Below are positions 12,091-23,893 of a stretch of 64,000 bases of DNA, in pieces. Source of the stretch: Coffea arabica (taxonomy: Eukaryota > Streptophyta > Magnoliopsida > Gentianales > Rubiaceae); the NCBI RefSeq assembly GCF_036785885.1, contig NC_092317.1, positions 4,218,501-4,282,500 on the forward strand, given 5' to 3'. Under the pieces are notes generated by a model, which saw only the letters and a program-made list of their open reading frames with translations, made no database searches and had not been told where the DNA came from. The stretch's first letter is position 1. Every line of letters starts with the position of its first letter. The position numbers were made by a program, and so were the translations under genes.

Positions 12091-12783
12091 CATCTGGAGC
12101 GCGTTCTGCGAGAATAAATGTATTTGCATGTAATCTAAGGGGTGACTCATAAATCTCACCCTTTTTATCTGTTACGGACCTCACCCCATGGGCTAATGTT
12201 GACGTGTCTCTACTGCATAAAAATTTCAACCGCGCCTTTAGATTTTGAAGCTGGCACGCTCTAAGGCGGGTTACTTTTAAATCATATTATCACGCTTTTA
12301 TCGCACGGCTTAGTCGAACCGAATTCTTAAACCCAAAACCCATCGGGGAAAGTGGAACGAAGAATCAAAAGAGAGGGAAAAAAAAAATGAAAGAACCAAA
12401 ATCTCAGAATCTTTGCAACTATTCCCAGCACAAACTCCAAATTCACTAGACCTATATTAATGAACTCATCGTATCTACAAAGCAAGATTGTATCCAAAAT
12501 TCTGACAAGCTCCAATTCATAAATTAATGATTCCTTCACTTTCACTAGTACTAGTTTTGGTTGGCTCCATCGGAAAAATCGAAGCCCAGACTGACTTTTC
12601 CTCACTTCTAATTTTTTGTTAGTGGGGTTTGCAGGCGGATTCTTCACGGCCCAGAATATTTTTAAGTTTCTTACCCAGCTTGCTTTCACAGTTTTTCTCT
12701 TCCCATATAAATTAAGGCATTCATCCATGTACATATTCAGGAAACCTGGTCCAAAATTCGCCTGACGAATTTCAAGATTTAAA

Positions 12784-15700
12784 ATGGTTCACAAAGTTTT
12801 TACCTGGCGTTATGGGGGCGGGAGAGTTTTTCTTTGTGGTTCCTTTAATGGGTACTTTTTTATTCCTTTCATTAAATTTCTTATCTGATTCTTTGCAGCT
12901 TAGTATCTTTTAATTCAGCAAATTTTGAGCTTTATTTCAGCAGATCTTTTAATTCAGCTTAGTATCTATTCATATAAATTTCTAGGTGGACAGAGAGGAT
13001 ACAGATGATTAATGTGGAGGGTTGTGCCACTGTTTTTCAGAGGATTTTGGATCTTCAACCGGGTTATTATCAGGTAAAGATTGGATTTTTACGATGTTCA
13101 TCTTCATGCAGTCATGTTTGATAGGGCTAGCAGTGTTAGTTTAAGTAAAAGTAGTTAAGTGTGCTCAATCAAAGGTGGTATTTGTGATTATGTTTTCGAT
13201 AGAATTGTGGACTTATAGATGAAGGATGTGCTGCAATATTTGAAATTTAGTTGGATTCACGAGAAGTAGAAAGCAGCAAGCCTGAGTTGGCCATGGTTCT
13301 GTGAATTGCACAATCTGATTTCTGCATTTTCTTCCTGGATATGGTGATAAACTTAGCTAAAATCTTTCTTCCTGGACATGCATCAGTATGTTTCTAGCAA
13401 ATATACGCCTGGTGTTATTGAGAATGTGCATTAACATGTATATGTGGGAGCTCATCATAGAAATCTGCAGATTCATGGACATGTAGCACTTAAGTTAATC
13501 CTTGTCTATGTGCAAATGTGTGCATGTCTTTCTGAGCTAGTTCAAATTGGTTTGGTGATTTATCTGAACTTTCACACATACCATTATGTTCTCTAGTGAC
13601 ATAATACTAGGTAAATCTGTTATGTCATTACATCAGATATAATGCAGTTGTGTTAATGCAGTATAAGTACTTGGTTGATGATGTCTGGCGAGTTGACGAG
13701 GAACAGCATTGTGTTCGGGATGGGTTTGGAATGATTAACAACGTGGCTTATGTGGAGGAAACAGAAATCTTATGTCCTTCCTTTTCTGCTCAATCTTTAC
13801 ATCAGAATCAAGTAGTCTCTCTCTCTCTCTCTCTCTCTCTCTATGCACATACATTCATGCAAAGACTGATACAGGAATACTCAAGACTCAAAACAGGGTT
13901 TCCTGTTTCATTGACTCTTGTATGTGATCTGCTGCTTGTTTGTTTGTTAACCAACCAGGGGACACCTTCTGGTGGCTCACTTCATAAACCTGTATTTCAA
14001 TTGCCAATCAACGAGATTGATGTTTTGCGTTACCGTCTGTCGCTGCATTTGTCATCATCTACAGTATATGACTTGATGCCTGACTCAGGCAAGGTTTGAA
14101 GGCCTTCTACTTCACTTATATCCAAATTTCTTTTTATTTTAATGATGTTTTAGCTATTGCCTTGTTAGTGATTACTTACGGTGGTGTCGCTTTAAAAAAC
14201 AGGTTATTGCTTTGGATGTTGGAGCTGCAGTGAAGCAGGCATTCCATCTTATGTATGAAGAGGTAGAATCTCTTTGCCTTTCTCTACTCAAGTAAATTCC
14301 TGTTTATGTTATTGTATGCATAGTAGCCTATGACTAGTTAAAGAACCTATTTTATTTGGCCAGCCTTCTCTGTCACTGTTTATATTTTGGTTTGCTCTTG
14401 GAGGTTGAGTTCCTGAAAAAGAGTATCACGAATCGTAAGGTAAAAATAAAAAACACTCATCCTATTGGCAATGCTACAAGTAATGTAGTTGAGTTGTCAG
14501 AAATTTATTGGTCCTGCGGAATTTATGAAATTTGATGAATGGGCAATTTAGACCAATATTGATATTCTTATTCCAAATTAACTAAATATGGTTTCCAGAT
14601 TATGGAAGTTGGTTTCTCAAAAATCAACTTTAAAGTCGATTTCTAAGAGCTGGACATTTTCCAGATTATGGAAGTTGCACAAACCGGGGACGGCATCCAC
14701 GGGTTCACCACAAATTTACCATAAGTGATCCCAATAACTGTGTAATTATTGATACCAATTTCTTCCACCAATTTTCCAACACAAATGATTTGCAAAACTT
14801 CAAACCTTTCATTGGACCCAGTGATTGCAAACAATACGAGGTCAAGAGCCTACATTGCATAGTACTGTAGGCACCATTAGCGTGCAGTGGCTGGTCCAAA
14901 CCCATAAATTAGGATTACAGAAAGTTTATAGGTGAATATGATTTTGGGTTTTGGCCCTTATAAATATTTTGTCGTTTGATTGTCATTGGTTTTGGACCTT
15001 AAGAGTATATTGTGGTTGATTTTCATTTTTATCGTTTGAAAGGGTAAACCAGCTGTGAAGATGCATCATTGAATCTTCATATGCTTTGGGAAGATTGGAT
15101 TGGATGATGTTTGATGATGTCTAATGTGTTTGAGAATAAAGATGTGAATTTCAAAAGAAGAGAAGAAAAATAACAGTGAAGGAGGGATAGGGAGTAGTCG
15201 ATTTCTTAAATTCAGTGTTTTTTTTAAAGAGAGACTTTAAACTCGCTTTCTAGAAATGGACTTCTATATACTTATGGATACCGTAAAAGTAACACTCTTT
15301 CTTTAATTTGGAAAGTAATAACTGTTTAATGAATTATAGGAAGGCCTTATGGATAAGTCGAGTCAATCAATTTGAACTGTTATGTAGTTTTATTCTTGGT
15401 AAATGCAAAAGCCTTTAAAAGCTTCTTATTTTCTTGTTTCTTCTTCAATCCTTTTCTCTATTTATGAAACTCTTTCTTATTTTTTAACCCTTTTCCAATT
15501 ATTTAACATTGTGGCATTTTTCAATTATTTGATTTCAGGGTGTTGCAGTTCTTCCTCTGTGGGATGAACAAAACACAAAGATTGTGGGGATGTTGACTGC
15601 CTCCGATTTCATATCGATTTTGTTGCAGGTATATTTTCATATTCCAGCTGTTACTTCCTAGGAATTAAGAGTAATTGAATCATCTATTTAAGCTTTCATA

Positions 15701-18700
15701 ACCAAGGGAAAATTAAGCCCTCCAGGGCTTGGTCTGGTGGTTGAGGTTGCTGAAGATGGAGCCTTAGGTCCCTGGTTCGAACCTTGCTACCAGCAAGTTG
15801 TGGAGGGTGGGGGAATAGTCTGCGGGGTCCACTCCCTGCGGGACACCCCTAAAAAAAATAAAATAAAATAAAAAAACCAAGGGAAAATTAAATAGGGATT
15901 TTCTAAACACTCCAAAGTTAACAATCTGAGTTTAATATTCAGAGAAAAGTTGTGTTTATTTATTTTTTTGTAATGATTACCAAGTGGCAGAGATGAATCT
16001 AATTTCGCCCTCTTAAGTTGTTAACCTGTTGTGATATGAATCACTTATCACTTTCCAAGGTGGACAAGTCCTACCTTTACAAGTATCAATGTTAAGAAAT
16101 TCTAAAGGATATCAGGTAATCTCTCAAACAGGAAAGAGAGGAGTGAACATGTAGTGCTACTATCTTATGCAGTGCAATGTATAGTACAAAGTAACTACAT
16201 AATGGTTCTGCACATGTTAATATGTAAAAGAATCAAGTGCTGGATTCAATGGGCAACTTGTTTACCATCTTGGAGTAGGTAATCATACTGTCAACATCTA
16301 ACTTACTGCAATTTAGTTATTGTTGAGACTTTGGATACCAAACATTCAGGTAGGTATCCTAATCTCAAGCATGTAAAGGGATTTCTTAACCTTGTTATAA
16401 TGCAACTCAACAAAAGTTTTACTTATAAAAGTCAAGGTAAAGCGTCAAAATTCCTAAGTTCACAATTTTTTCTGCAGTTAAATCTTTTGATCTTAGGCTT
16501 CCTATTCCTGGTGATACTTGAGGAATAGCATAATCGTTCTTATGATTTGTCAATATAAAGAGAATCCTAAATGAAATTGATTACCTGTATCGAAACCATT
16601 ATGATGATTCAAAATGATTGATAGTCTTTGACTCTTTTCTTTTTCCTATCATACACTTCATGTCATTGTTTCGAGCAATTTTCTGATATTACCATTTTCG
16701 TTCATGTGTGACTGCATAAAATTCAAACTTTCTGCAGCTTGACCGTAATCGTGCTATACTGACTGATGAAGAAATTGAAGAGCACACAATTTCTGCTTGG
16801 AAAGATATAAAATTTCGACATCATAGAGAAGTCAGTGGGACCTCACAGCCGCTTTGCCGAACGGCTTTAATCCAAGTAAATATTCTTAATAAGATGATGT
16901 ATCATGGTTATTTTGTCTCCTTTTCTTGGTTCATGGATCAGGAAACCAAGCATATTTCTCATTGCAAAGTTTTTGAAGATTCAGTTTTCTGGTTTCGACT
17001 ATTCAGCAACTTTTACCTCCAGTTTACAAAGAGCAGGTAAAACCCCTTTCTATGTTCATTTGGTGCAATCAACAGGCTGGTCCAGATGAGTCGTTGAAAG
17101 ATGTGGCTTTGAGGATTCTGCACAACAAGATTTCTGCAGTTCCAATTTTAAGTTCAAGTGAAGATGGGTCTTGTCCTAACTTATTATTCATAGCATGCCT
17201 CTCCGGAATACTAAAACGTGAGATTTCCATACCTTTGATGTCTAGTACTCAATTAATTCTTTCATCTGCTGTTGACGTCAACCATTATTTTTTAACATTC
17301 TATTTAAATTGTAGATATATGCGGGCATTTTCGAAGACATCTGGAGTTTCTGCCTCTACTGCAGCAACCAGTTGGTAATCTGCCATTAGGTACGTGGGTT
17401 AGAGAAATTGGGAAGAGCGGTGATCGTCTACTGCTAACATTGCGAGCCAGTGAGCCACTTAGTTCAGCTCTTAATTTATTAATCCAAGGTGCAGTGTAAC
17501 TCTCTTTTTCTCCTACTGTATACTTTAAACTCCTCTCTCTCTCTTTGGAACGTTATTGCACACTGAAAACATTATAAGAAACGAGCTACTTTGCAATCAC
17601 ATCTCCTGTTAAGAAAGACTGTGTATCTTTCAGTGTCCCATTTAGTTGATCATTATGTCACTCCTTCACTTTCCTATTCTTGCATGGAGATCACTATAAT
17701 TCTGAACTCTCTAAGTCTTATTATTATGATACTATCTTATTCGCTTAAATTGTATATACCCTTTTCTGATTTTTGATCTTTTCTTGACAGCATGTGTAAG
17801 TTCTGTACCTATAGTTGATGACAATGGGAATCTTGTAGATGTGTACTGTAGGAGGTAACTACCGAAGTATTTACAAATCTACTAAGGTTAATGGCTAAAA
17901 CATCAATTTCTTTCACTTGTATTAACTTCCTAAATGGTAACATGACTATGTTCATGTAGTGATATCACCTCCTTGGCAAACAGCAATGGTTATACTCGTA
18001 TTCAGCTTGATCAGACAATTATATCTCAAGTAAGTTGACATGAATCATACTTTCTGGCATCTGTTATATTTTAAACCTTGTGGGTGACCAGAGCATCTTT
18101 GACATATTAGTAGTTCCCATCTATTGCATCTGATCCTAATAAAAGATGAGAGATCTCGACTTATCAGTAGACAGTGTTCAGATGTATTGCATACAAGGCA
18201 GTAACAGTTCATAACACACAAAAGGATCTGTTGAATGGAAGAAAGGTTCACCATGTGTTATTTCATATATTTGTAGCAGCCTTACGTGCTCTTTAGATCT
18301 GGGCATAACCTAAAATACTATTTTCCTGTGCTGCTTTTGTTCCTTCTAGCAACTTTTTAAGCAGCTATATTACTTGCTTTTTGTTTTCAAGTAATTGGAT
18401 TCCTGAAATGAGTCATGTTGTACTTCAAGATACCATATCCATGAGAATTTGTATCTGGTGACTCCATTGAAACATAAAGCATGTGTGGTGTGGACGAAGC
18501 TATAGAGATAAATGAGGTCAAGTAGACAGTTGAGATTTGTGGTATGTTGAGAAACCACAAAGTAATATCATAATGAAATCCACCAGAAACTTCAAATCTC
18601 TGGAGATTGATCAAAGCAATACAAAAAAATCTTAAATCCCAGGTGTCTACAGGAGAATTATCATTTGAATCTGATGATAAACAAACATTTAAAGATTTTC

Positions 18701-19151
18701 AATGAATGTCCGTTCATTTTGACTTCTGGCCTAGTCTTGACGTGGTTGGTTTCTGCATTGAGCCATTTTTAGACATGTAATCGCACCTTTTACATTTGAC
18801 ACTGAACAATAGAGCCGAGGAGAGTATTTTGTCCTTATAGAAGTTTCTGAATTTCCTGTACTGATTCTGTGATTCAGGCGCTGGAGACTGCAGATGTAAC
18901 TAGCCAAAGTCGGTATCAGACCTGTACTCGTTTTGATACCTTGTATAGGGTGATGGAGCTTCTCTCAGATCAAGGTTCACTTATTCTTGCTGTTTGTTAA
19001 ACCTTCTTGAACTGCTCTATATATTAAGTTTAACTCATCCTGTCTTACGCTCATTCCAGCTGTGCGGCGTGTTATTGTCATTGAGGCCAGCAGCCGACAA
19101 GTAGAAGGCATAATCACCTTAAGAGACATTTTTAGTTACTTTTTAGCTTAA
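12784..19151 (+). CDS. SNF4: SNF4-like SnRK1 beta-gamma subunit (CBM48 + 4 CBS)
   Basis: Thirteen exons encode 455 residues: 12784-12851, 12986-13073, 13662-13811, 13959-14093, 14203-14262, 15539-15628, 16738-16875, 17076-17217, 17315-17488, 17791-17854, 17960-18029, 18878-18974 and 19060-19151. Every junction is GT-AG and phases close. The start ATG follows an in-frame TGA at 12763-12765. Residues about 5-90 form a CBM48/KIS glycogen-binding-type domain ([17 protein letters not shown], then [12 protein letters not shown]). Four CBS repeats follow (for example [54 protein letters not shown]). This is the plant-specific activating subunit of the SnRK1 energy-sensing kinase, cytosolic and nuclear. 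It is slightly shorter and more diverged in the CBM than Arabidopsis SNF4 (about 487 residues). Intron 3 is stop-free and in frame, and intron 6 carries a SINE. Confidence 0.93.
13816..13842. repeat. (TC)n microsatellite just inside SNF4 intron 3
   Basis: About 13 TC units begin four bases after the donor GT of intron 3 (13812-13813). Length changes here would alter the sequence immediately downstream of the 5' splice site. Confidence 0.9.
15717..15874 (+). mobile_element. SINE in SNF4 intron 6, with perfect 17-bp TSD
   Basis: The element starts GCCCTCCAGGGCTTGG, has an A-box-like TGGTCTGGTGG and a B box GGTTCGAACC, and ends in an A-rich tail with AAATA units. Perfect direct repeats aaccaagggaaaattaa flank it at 15700-15716 and 15875-15891. 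The intact duplication suggests a fairly recent insertion. It lies in the same orientation as the host gene. Confidence 0.88.
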
Positions 19152-19362
19152 TTCTCTTGTAAATTCTCTCTCGCCTGTATCAAAATTTTGCCTCCCGGCA
19201 AAAACAGTCTTGATAGACATGATCTTACACTTCGGCCAAATATTTTTGTTGGCACTAATTAATGGACATGGTGCAATATTTACCTAATTCTCGCTCTTTG
19301 TTTTAAGCCACCTTCTTTGTCAAGGAAGCCAGACAAATTTCACATGCTGTGTCTTTCAAACT

Positions 19363-20961
19363 TTAACAGACAGCTTCAGATTTATGCTGCTCAAGTACAT
19401 TTAAAACCAAATGTATCTCCTCAGCAAGAGGATGAGCATCATCCCCAGCAACAAATTCATGTGATACCCCGTTTAATTGAATCAAGCTACAACCGGCACT
19501 TTTATTGACCCTTGTTCTATCACTCAATCTCCTCATCCTCACCAAGTCATCCCACCTCTCTGCATTTGCATAAACATTGGCTAAGACAGAATATACCCCA
19601 CCATCTTCAGGTTTTATGGCTATCACACGCTGTGCCGCTTTCTCAGCAACCTCAGTGTTGCCATGCATCCTACAACCTCCAAGCAAACCACCCCACACAT
19701 AAACATCTGCTCCCATGGGCATTTTCCCTATCATCTCCACAGCCTCTTCAATCAAGCCTGCGCGTCCAAGCAAATCCGCCATGCAACCATAGTGCTTCAG
19801 TTCCTTTGGGACTCCATAAACACCCTCCATCTCCGTGAAAAGCCTCCTAGCCTCATTGGTTAGACCTGCATGACTACACCCCACCAATACGCCCAGAAAT
19901 GTCACCCCATCTGGTTTTATACCAGCATCAGCCATTCTGGCGAGGTAATCATACAAGAGCTTTCCATGACCATGCATGGCAAATCCAACCAGCATTGCAT
20001 TCCATGTATACAAGTTCTTTTCACGACTGGACTCGAACAACTCCCTAGCAGTCTCAATGCACCCGCATTTGGCATACAAATCCACCAAACCAGTGACCAA
20101 GTACGCATCGATTTGAATCCTATCTTGCAAGATGTATTCATGTATTCTTTTCCCCTTTTCCAGTTCTCCCAGCTGTGCACAAGCCGAAAGTGCACAAACC
20201 AGTCCGATATTATCAGGCTTAACTCCTAACACAAGCATTTGATCAAAGAGGTCAATAGCCTCCCTGGACCGGTCCAGTTTTGCATACCCTGCCAAAAGGG
20301 TACCCCAAGAAACTGCATCCTTTTTAGGCACCTGGTCAAATAATTCCCTCGCCTTCACGGTGTCACCAGCCTTAACAAATCCGTCAATCATCGCATTATA
20401 TGAAACGGTATCTCTGTAGGAACTCCTGTCAAACAGCTTATACGCACTGTGAACATCACCGGCAGTAGAATACACGTGAATGAGATTGTTACAAAAAAAT
20501 AAATCAGCTATAAACCCGAGTTTGAGGGCTTGACAGTGAAGGGCATTGGCAAGTGAAAAGGAATTCATCCGGGCACAAGCTTTAAGGGCAAAAGGGAAGG
20601 TGTGGGTATCAGGTGGGATGGAGAGTTGGCACATTTTAGCGTACAAAGCCAAGGCCGTTTCAGGGGAAGAGAGGAGGGTATGGGCCCTAATGATTGTGTT
20701 GTAGCAAAATGTTGATGGGTCAGGAATGAGATTGAAGAGGGTGGTGACATAGGATGAGAAAGTTGGATCGGTGGAGATGGAGGGTGAAAAAGTTGCGAGG
20801 AGGCAAGTGAAAGCGTGGAGGATTTGAGAGAGGAAGGGAGTAGGAGGATGGAAAGAAATGAGGCCTGTTGTGATAGCTTGGGCATGGAGTTGGTGGATTT
20901 GTTTTATGGTTTTGCAGTCTAGTTTGAGAGTTTTAATGAGCTTCGATGATAGTTTATGCAT
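19363..20961 (-). CDS. PLS-class pentatricopeptide repeat protein, E/E+ type
   Basis: This intronless gene encodes 532 residues. PPR proteins of this class bind organelle RNA one base per repeat and guide C-to-U editing or other processing in mitochondria or chloroplasts. The N-terminus (KQIHQLHAQAITTGL) is typical. Alternating P, L and S motifs run from about residue 75 to 430; examples are DTVSYNAMIDGFVKAGDTVK, DAVSWGTLLAGYAKLD, LYTWNAMLVGFAMHGHG and KPDGVTFLGVLVGCSHAG. An E domain follows (VWGGLLGGCRMHGNTEVAEK), with an E+-like tail (GCSLIQLNGVSHEFVAGD). It ends without a DYW deaminase domain, so a separate deaminase would be needed for editing. Its 3' end lies 211 bp from the 3' end of the SNF4 gene (tail to tail). 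Its place beside the ATP-Mg/Pi carrier recalls Arabidopsis At5g61800/At5g61810. Confidence 0.95.
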   Translation of the reverse strand: MHKLSSKLIKTLKLDCKTIKQIHQLHAQAITTGLISFHPPTPFLSQILHAFTCLLATFSPSISTDPTFSSYVTTLFNLIPDPSTFCYNTIIRAHTLLSSPETALALYAKMCQLSIPPDTHTFPFALKACARMNSFSLANALHCQALKLGFIADLFFCNNLIHVYSTAGDVHSAYKLFDRSSYRDTVSYNAMIDGFVKAGDTVKARELFDQVPKKDAVSWGTLLAGYAKLDRSREAIDLFDQMLVLGVKPDNIGLVCALSACAQLGELEKGKRIHEYILQDRIQIDAYLVTGLVDLYAKCGCIETARELFESSREKNLYTWNAMLVGFAMHGHGKLLYDYLARMADAGIKPDGVTFLGVLVGCSHAGLTNEARRLFTEMEGVYGVPKELKHYGCMADLLGRAGLIEEAVEMIGKMPMGADVYVWGGLLGGCRMHGNTEVAEKAAQRVIAIKPEDGGVYSVLANVYANAERWDDLVRMRRLSDRTRVNKSAGCSLIQLNGVSHEFVAGDDAHPLAEEIHLVLNVLEQHKSEAVC

Positions 20962-21347
20962 TATTACTAGCGCATACTAATGGTCTTTGTGGAATGTGGG
21001 CGGGTTTTTCTTCTATTTTTTTTGTCTCCGGAAGGAGAAGGGGGATTCATTTGTCGAGGCTTTTGCCCTGTATGAATTTTGGCTGTCTTTGGTAGGTTGG
21101 TAATGTGTGTGTGTGTTTATTTCAAAACAAATTACATAGCAATGTATGTATTTCAATTTGGTTGGTTAACGTCAAAAATTGGCTTTGAAGAGAAGACGCA
21201 ATCTGGAATTTTAGCTTCAGCTGGGACTGGGAGGAGTCTTTGAACTGAACTTGTTGAATATGTGGCATTAGGTTATCATTTTGTGATCACACTGTAGTGG
21301 TAAGAAAAATGCATGAGTGGAGTGAAAAAGAAAAATAACATAAAACC

Positions 21348-21428
21348 GTGGACGGCAGGATTCGAACCTGCGCGGGCAGAGCCCACATGATTTCTAGTCA
21401 TGCCCGATAACCACTCCGGCACGTCCAC
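21348..21428 (-). tRNA. tRNA-Ser (AGA anticodon)
   Basis: The minus strand reads GTGGACGTGCCGGAGTGGTT at its start and ends GGTTCGAATCCTGCCGTCCAC. The 7-bp acceptor stem GTGGACG/CGTCCAC pairs perfectly. The anticodon stem CATGA/TCATG encloses the loop CTAGAAA, giving anticodon AGA. A long variable arm GGGCTCTGCCC is present, as expected for serine tRNAs. The B box GGTTCGAATCC is perfect, and no intron or encoded CCA is seen. It is a nuclear gene that looks functional. Confidence 0.97.
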
Positions 21429-22908
21429 CTTGGTGGTTAGATCAATAAAGGATATAACATTTACCTTTAAAAGATTCTGACTTTTTGAAAAGCTGACTTT
21501 AGAAGGGGAAGTTTACATAGTATTAGAATTCAATAGAGTAGGCGGTCTCTTGTAAATTACTATAATTTTCTAATTCTTAACTTTTAGCTTTAAAGAAGCT
21601 AAAAACTGAGAGAAGAAATAGTTGAAGACAACCTCAGACGCTAGATTTTTTCAAAATTAGAAGCTAATAGCACTTTAGAAACCTATGGAGAGCATAGTGG
21701 TCAGGGAAAAGAAAAAATATACTCATGAAAACTTAACCGATTGGTCTTATCCAAACAAATTCGGGCTCCATTTGAATTAATTGTTTTTGGAGGTATTTTT
21801 AAAATATTTTACTGTAGTAGTACATGCAGATGAAAAACTTTAACATAGAGTTTTTAATGGCATTTTTGGAGAACAACAATCTTGATGTGCTTGTATGGTT
21901 GGTTATGGCCGAAAACAAAAAGGTTTCAAAACTTACACTCCTATACCGAAGCGAAGAAACTGGGAGAATTTCCTCATACACGAGGTCTGCGAAAGCCACA
22001 ATGGAAAGGTAAATATACACCTAATCCAATGTAGTATTTACAGGCTGGTTTCACTTTGCCCCTCCCCTCAACAGTCAAACTGTTTCTTCAGCGCTTGCCC
22101 GCTTAGGAAATAGATGGATAAAAGTTCTTGAAGCATTTTACTGTATTAGATAAGTAACGAAATTTGACAAGAAGAAAAGCAATTAAAGAGAGAGGTCCGT
22201 GCTATCACCATCCCAAAGCCCTACAGCTTCCAAGCATTATCGTCTCATCAAAAAAGATAAATTTTGGAAATTCATCAAGCATGGCAATGGCAATGGCATC
22301 CATGTTTTCCGCATTGAGGTCGTTGGTCAGATAATAATGTCTCCCACTAATCTGATTAGTGCCTTTGGACTAAAAAAGATTCTCAGATTCCAATCAAATG
22401 AGGTGTTAAGAGGTGGACGGTGCAAGGTGATTGTACTCTACAACAAAGGCATAAAGATGCAAGAAAAGAATGTATATAAATATTCCTCCTCTATTAATCT
22501 ATATATGCACTTCTATTTCATAGCCTATGACTACTTTAACCACCAACAACAGCCAAACAAAAAAAAAAAAAATTCACATTGCATGCCATGCCACCTGTTG
22601 ACAAACTTTTCTTGCAATCCCTATTCTTTCACTCGCTTTAAATTTCACTTTTTTCCACATGGAATGAGTAAGATTTTTTCAATCTTTTGTGACCTAATTG
22701 TGCGTTAAAAGAATAAAAGCATTCTTTGTTAGTGGATAAGTATGACTTAGAAGAAGAATAATGCTAGGGAGGGGACCATGCAAATTTGTCACCATCCTCT
22801 ACATTGTGCTACCAGCAAATTTCTTTTCCTTTTGACGAAGGCAGGCATCATGACCTCTTCTATCCATAACTAAGTTCTACTTCTACCTCATATTGAGAAT
22901 GTCCGCTA

Positions 22909-22917
22909 TATAAATTG
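22909..22917 (+). promoter_or_regulatory. TATA box of an unassigned transcription unit
   Basis: CTATATAAAT is a near-perfect plant TATA box. Nothing recognisable follows within 400 bp: the longest frames downstream (71 and 61 codons) run into a T-rich tract. It could serve a non-coding RNA. It could also be a chance AT-rich match. Confidence 0.25.
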
Positions 22918-23893
22918 GGGTTTGAGGGAGGAGATAGATATTCAAGAAACATATCATATCATTAGCTCGTTTGTTTTGCAGCTTAAAATCTTAAAAAGAG
23001 TCTTGAGAAAGGTGGCGGAGATATGTGGAGAAGAAAGAAGAGAAAGAAGACACTGAAAATGACTTGTTTATACGTGGATGCAATTGCCCTTTGATCATCA
23101 TTTCATGGATGCCAAAGGGTACACAGGCAAGTCATATAGGCAAAGGGAAGGCCACGCCTTTCTTCCAGGTTTTTTTTTTTTTTTTCCTTTTTTTGCTTTT
23201 TTGTGGGGGATGCGTTTCTTTCTTTTGGATTTTCAACTAATTAATGTACCTGATGTTATTTGACCAGAGCTGTACATGCATAATGGTCCTTTAACCAATG
23301 AATTCTCCAATGAAGTGAATTTCTTTCGTGTATATAGCAGCTGAACTAGTTTTTCACTTCCGGTAAGACCGACCACCCCAGATGAGGTGATTGATTTGTA
23401 TGCTAGTTTTAATCAGATCAGTAGTGTAATACTATAATGGCTTATGATTGAGAGATTGATTTGTTATCCGTACGTCCGTACGTAACTTATCATTATGATT
23501 CGGTGAAACTAACAAACAAGATAGATCGTCGATCCATTTCACTTGCCAAATTTTAACTAAATCCCTGCTTGATGTTGATGATGCAAAGGATAATTTCACT
23601 TACCAAACAAGATATTTTATTGTTGAATTTAGAAGGTGAGCAGAAGAATTATCGTTCTTGATCCGATTGCAGTTTTCAAATGTAGATAGATATCCATCAG
23701 GTCCAACCTTCAAGTTGATATACCACCAGCCGATTTGATCTGCAATACTCTCCAGTTGGTTTCAAAAAGGAAAAAAAATTCTGCAGAAAAATGAAAAATC
23801 TTGCCCCTTAACCTTGAGAGGTCTTCTTCCCGTGTAAAATGTCTCCAACGCTATATCGATACAAACATGAATCCTGAAAACATCAATAAAATC

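Larger units (their letters stand above)
10128..12783. other. Intergenic region of old repeats
   Basis: This is the divergent space between the B12D-like gene (-) and the SNF4 gene (+), so it should contain both promoters. The middle is occupied by retrotransposon-like fragments and a MITE, listed separately. A related 80-bp motif occurs twice in direct orientation, near 10614-10691 and 11236-11313 (shared GGTCCAAATTTT and AAATTTTGAATC). A weaker relative lies near 61195-61255. A 135-codon frame on the minus strand at 12327-12734 has no recognisable domain and I do not call it. Confidence 0.5.

Noticed and set aside
12327-12734. 135-codon minus-strand open frame upstream of SNF4
   Set aside because: It is antisense in the probable SNF4 promoter region, with no recognisable motif and no splice partners.
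19512-20229. Plus-strand frames of up to 119 codons at 19.5-20.2 kb
   Set aside because: They are antisense shadows of the PPR coding sequence.
22199-22708. 169-codon plus-strand open frame
   Set aside because: It has no domain, no promoter-start context and a low-complexity Lys/Asn run, with composition like the surrounding non-coding AT-rich DNA.
23041-23140. Possible miR399/miR169-like hairpin (GCCAAAGGG, GGCAAGTCAT)
   Set aside because: Mature sequences do not match any family I know, and the arms pair asymmetrically with large bulges.
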